From Methylomonas rivi (GTDB taxonomy: Bacteria; Pseudomonadota; Gammaproteobacteria; Methylococcales; Methylomonadaceae), in contig NZ_JANIBK010000009.1 in the NCBI RefSeq assembly GCF_024505165.1, forward strand, positions 1 through 58,353: a stretch of 58,353 bases of DNA, in the 5' to 3' direction. Below are positions 56,910 through 58,353 of this stretch, one piece after another. The notes under the pieces were generated by a model that made no database searches, had not been told where the DNA came from, and saw only the letters and a program-made list of their open reading frames with translations. Each line of letters begins with the position of its first letter. Position 1 is the first letter of the stretch. A program made the translations under genes and the position numbers.

Positions 56910-56948
56910 AAACCTTTTCTTCTCACTTGCTTCTTTTTCCTGAGCCTA

Positions 56949-58016
56949 ATGCCCCCCGAACAATTCCAGCAAAAAATTCTAGCTTGGTTCGATGAACATG
57001 GCCGCAAGGACTTACCCTGGCAACAAGACATCAATCCTTACCGGGTTTGGGTGTCGGAAATCATGTTGCAACAGACTCAGGTGGCCAGCGTTATCGATTA
57101 TTTCAATCGATTCATGGCGCGCTTCCCAAATGTTCGAAGCCTGGCGGACGCCGAGTTGGACGAAGTCTTGCAACATTGGGCCGGACTGGGTTATTACGCC
57201 CGCGCCCGCAATCTGCATAAGACCGCACAACGGGTCGCCGCCAACCAAGGTCGGTTTCCGCAAACAGTGGAAGACTTGAGCGCCTTACCCGGCATCGGGC
57301 GTTCCACCGCCGGGGCGATACTCAGTATCGCTTGCGGCCAAAGCCAATCCATACTTGACGGCAACGTCAAACGCGTATTGGCGCGTTTTCACGCCGTGCA
57401 TGGCTGGCCGGGCGACAGCAAGGTCACCGCCCAACTTTGGACCATCAGCAGCCAATATACGCCGGGGCAGCGCACGGGCGATTACACCCAGGCCATGATG
57501 GATTTGGGCGCCACCCTTTGCACGCGCAGCAAGCCGCGCTGCGAAATCTGCCCGGTAATCAACGGATGCCAGGCTTACAGACTTGATTTGGTCAATCAAT
57601 TGCCCGAACCCAAACCGCGAAAAACGCTGCCGGTCAAGCGACTCTTGTTTCTGGTTTTACAGGACAAGCAAAAGCGGATTCTGCTGGAAAGGCGCCCGCC
57701 AGCCGGCATCTGGGGCGGCTTGTGGAGTTTGCCGGAATTCGCCGACCGCCAGCAGTTGCAAGATTGGTGCTTACAGCATGGTTATCAATTGAACGAACCG
57801 GACGCGCTGCCCGGCCTACGGCATAGTTTTTCCCATTACCATCTGGACTACACTCCGCTACTGGCCACCCTGCAAAACCCCATAAACTGTGTGATGGAAG
57901 CCGATAGCCCAGTCTGGTATAAAGCCAACGACGTTTATTCATTAGGATTGCCGGCGCCTATCAAACGCTTGCTCCAACAACATTATTTAGAGGAACACTA
58001 TGACGAGAATGGTTAA
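56949..58016 (+). CDS. mutY: Adenine DNA glycosylase MutY
   Basis: MutY removes adenine paired with 8-oxoguanine. The 355-residue protein has E37 in SEIMLQQTQV, catalytic D137 in ILDGNVKRV, the helix-hairpin-helix LPGIGRSTAGAI, the [4Fe-4S] cysteines C191, C198, C201 and C207, and a C-terminal Nudix-like domain from about 230 for 8-oxoG recognition. Full length. It overlaps yggX by 17 bp. It returns the window to core chromosomal genes after the accessory stretch. Confidence 0.97.
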   Translation: MPPEQFQQKILAWFDEHGRKDLPWQQDINPYRVWVSEIMLQQTQVASVIDYFNRFMARFPNVRSLADAELDEVLQHWAGLGYYARARNLHKTAQRVAANQGRFPQTVEDLSALPGIGRSTAGAILSIACGQSQSILDGNVKRVLARFHAVHGWPGDSKVTAQLWTISSQYTPGQRTGDYTQAMMDLGATLCTRSKPRCEICPVINGCQAYRLDLVNQLPEPKPRKTLPVKRLLFLVLQDKQKRILLERRPPAGIWGGLWSLPEFADRQQLQDWCLQHGYQLNEPDALPGLRHSFSHYHLDYTPLLATLQNPINCVMEADSPVWYKANDVYSLGLPAPIKRLLQQHYLEEHYDENG

Positions 58017-58272
58017 ATGCGTAAAACTGGGCGTGGAAGCGGAAGGCTTGGACGCGCCGCCATTTCCGGGCCCTAACGGCCAACGTATTTTCGATCATGT
58101 TTCCAAACAGGCCTGGAAGGATTGGCTAGCGATGCAAACCATGATCATTAACGAACGCCGGTTGGCTAGCTTCGATCCGTCCGCCAAAAAGATTTTGGAA
58201 GCCGAACGCGAGAAATTCCTGTTTGCCGGCGGATTTGAAGTGCCGGAAGGCTATGTACCTACCCAAAACTAA
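58000..58272 (+). CDS. Oxidative damage protection protein YggX
   Basis: A 90-residue protein that matches YggX, which protects iron-sulfur proteins and limits Fe-driven oxidative damage. The start MTRMVKCVKLG with Cys7, the PFPGPNGQRI segment, the QTMIINERRL helix and the end EVPEGYVP fit. The gene overlaps the last 17 bases of mutY, an arrangement common in gammaproteobacteria. Confidence 0.94.
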   Translation: MTRMVKCVKLGVEAEGLDAPPFPGPNGQRIFDHVSKQAWKDWLAMQTMIINERRLASFDPSAKKILEAEREKFLFAGGFEVPEGYVPTQN

Positions 58273-58293
58273 TGACTTTTTACTAAAGTTTCC

Positions 58294-58328
58294 CCCCTTG
58301 CTTGAATTGAATTATTTTCAAGCAGGGG
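58294..58328 (+). terminator. Possible terminator after yggX
   Basis: CCCCTTGCTTGAA (58294-58306) pairs with TTCAAGCAGGGG (58317-58328), with one bulged T and a 10-base loop, 22 bp after the yggX stop. The bases that follow are AT-rich but not a clean T run, so efficiency is uncertain. Confidence 0.5.
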
Positions 58329-58353
58329 AATTATCTGTAGGCCAAATTCAGTG

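Overview
The window reads as a chromosomal segment of a free-living, motile gammaproteobacterium. Type IV pilus genes, argJ, zapD, rdgC, darP, dinB, guaBA, mutY and yggX all look gammaproteobacterial. A copper-protein pair, a hopanoid-type (HpnN-like) RND exporter and PEP-CTERM surface proteins point to a methanotroph of the Methylococcales (Methylomonas-like). That assignment is inference: no methane monooxygenase or rRNA gene is in view.

Layout. 1-12.4 kb: end of argJ, a Nudix-ThiE fusion, then a long leftward block (valS, HDOD-GAF protein, double-receiver protein, pilB, pilC, pilD, coaE, zapD, yacG). 12.5-17 kb: a VapBC module, a MOSC protein, two membrane proteins (one unknown, one YqaA-like) and a two-gene copper locus (single-domain blue-copper protein plus an anchored protein whose mature N-terminus should be His). 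17.2-18.9 kb: pgi with a clear promoter and terminator. 18.9-24.1 kb: the most unusual locus, four leftward genes for two PEP-CTERM proteins, a five-haem cytochrome c ending in a dockerin, and a cohesin-like PEP-CTERM protein. 24.6-31 kb: uppP, a Ca/Na antiporter, an HpnN-like exporter and motAB. 31.3-36 kb: pgm, two L,D-transpeptidases flanking a Braun-type lipoprotein, and rdgC. 36-43 kb: a 59-residue membrane protein coupled to darP, mtgA, mepA, a DUF1289 protein, ribF, a spore-photoproduct-lyase-like radical SAM protein, an SDR and dsbB. 43-50.8 kb: a palindrome of DnaA-box-like sites before priA, then an unknown membrane protein, an NlpC/P60 lipoprotein, dinB, DUF4389, DUF2333, ycgL, a CPBP protease and a membrane protein. 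50.9-58.3 kb: guaB, a methyltransferase and guaA, a short AT-richer accessory stretch (hypothetical, HNH endonuclease, toxin-antitoxin), then mutY and yggX.

How the genes work together. The PEP-CTERM locus suggests a cell-surface assembly: the cohesin-like protein would be anchored by its PEP-CTERM tail and hold the dockerin-bearing cytochrome outside the cell, as in a cellulosome but for electron transfer. Several genes concern the envelope: pili, undecaprenyl phosphate recycling, hopanoid or lipid export, peptidoglycan synthesis and hydrolysis, lipoprotein-murein linkage and disulfide formation. The pil genes are followed upstream by a signalling pair whose first receiver domain lacks its phospho-acceptor Asp.

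I saw no tRNA, rRNA, CRISPR array, insertion sequence or prophage. Accessory content is limited to the two toxin-antitoxin modules, the 55.1-56.9 kb stretch and scattered palindromes.
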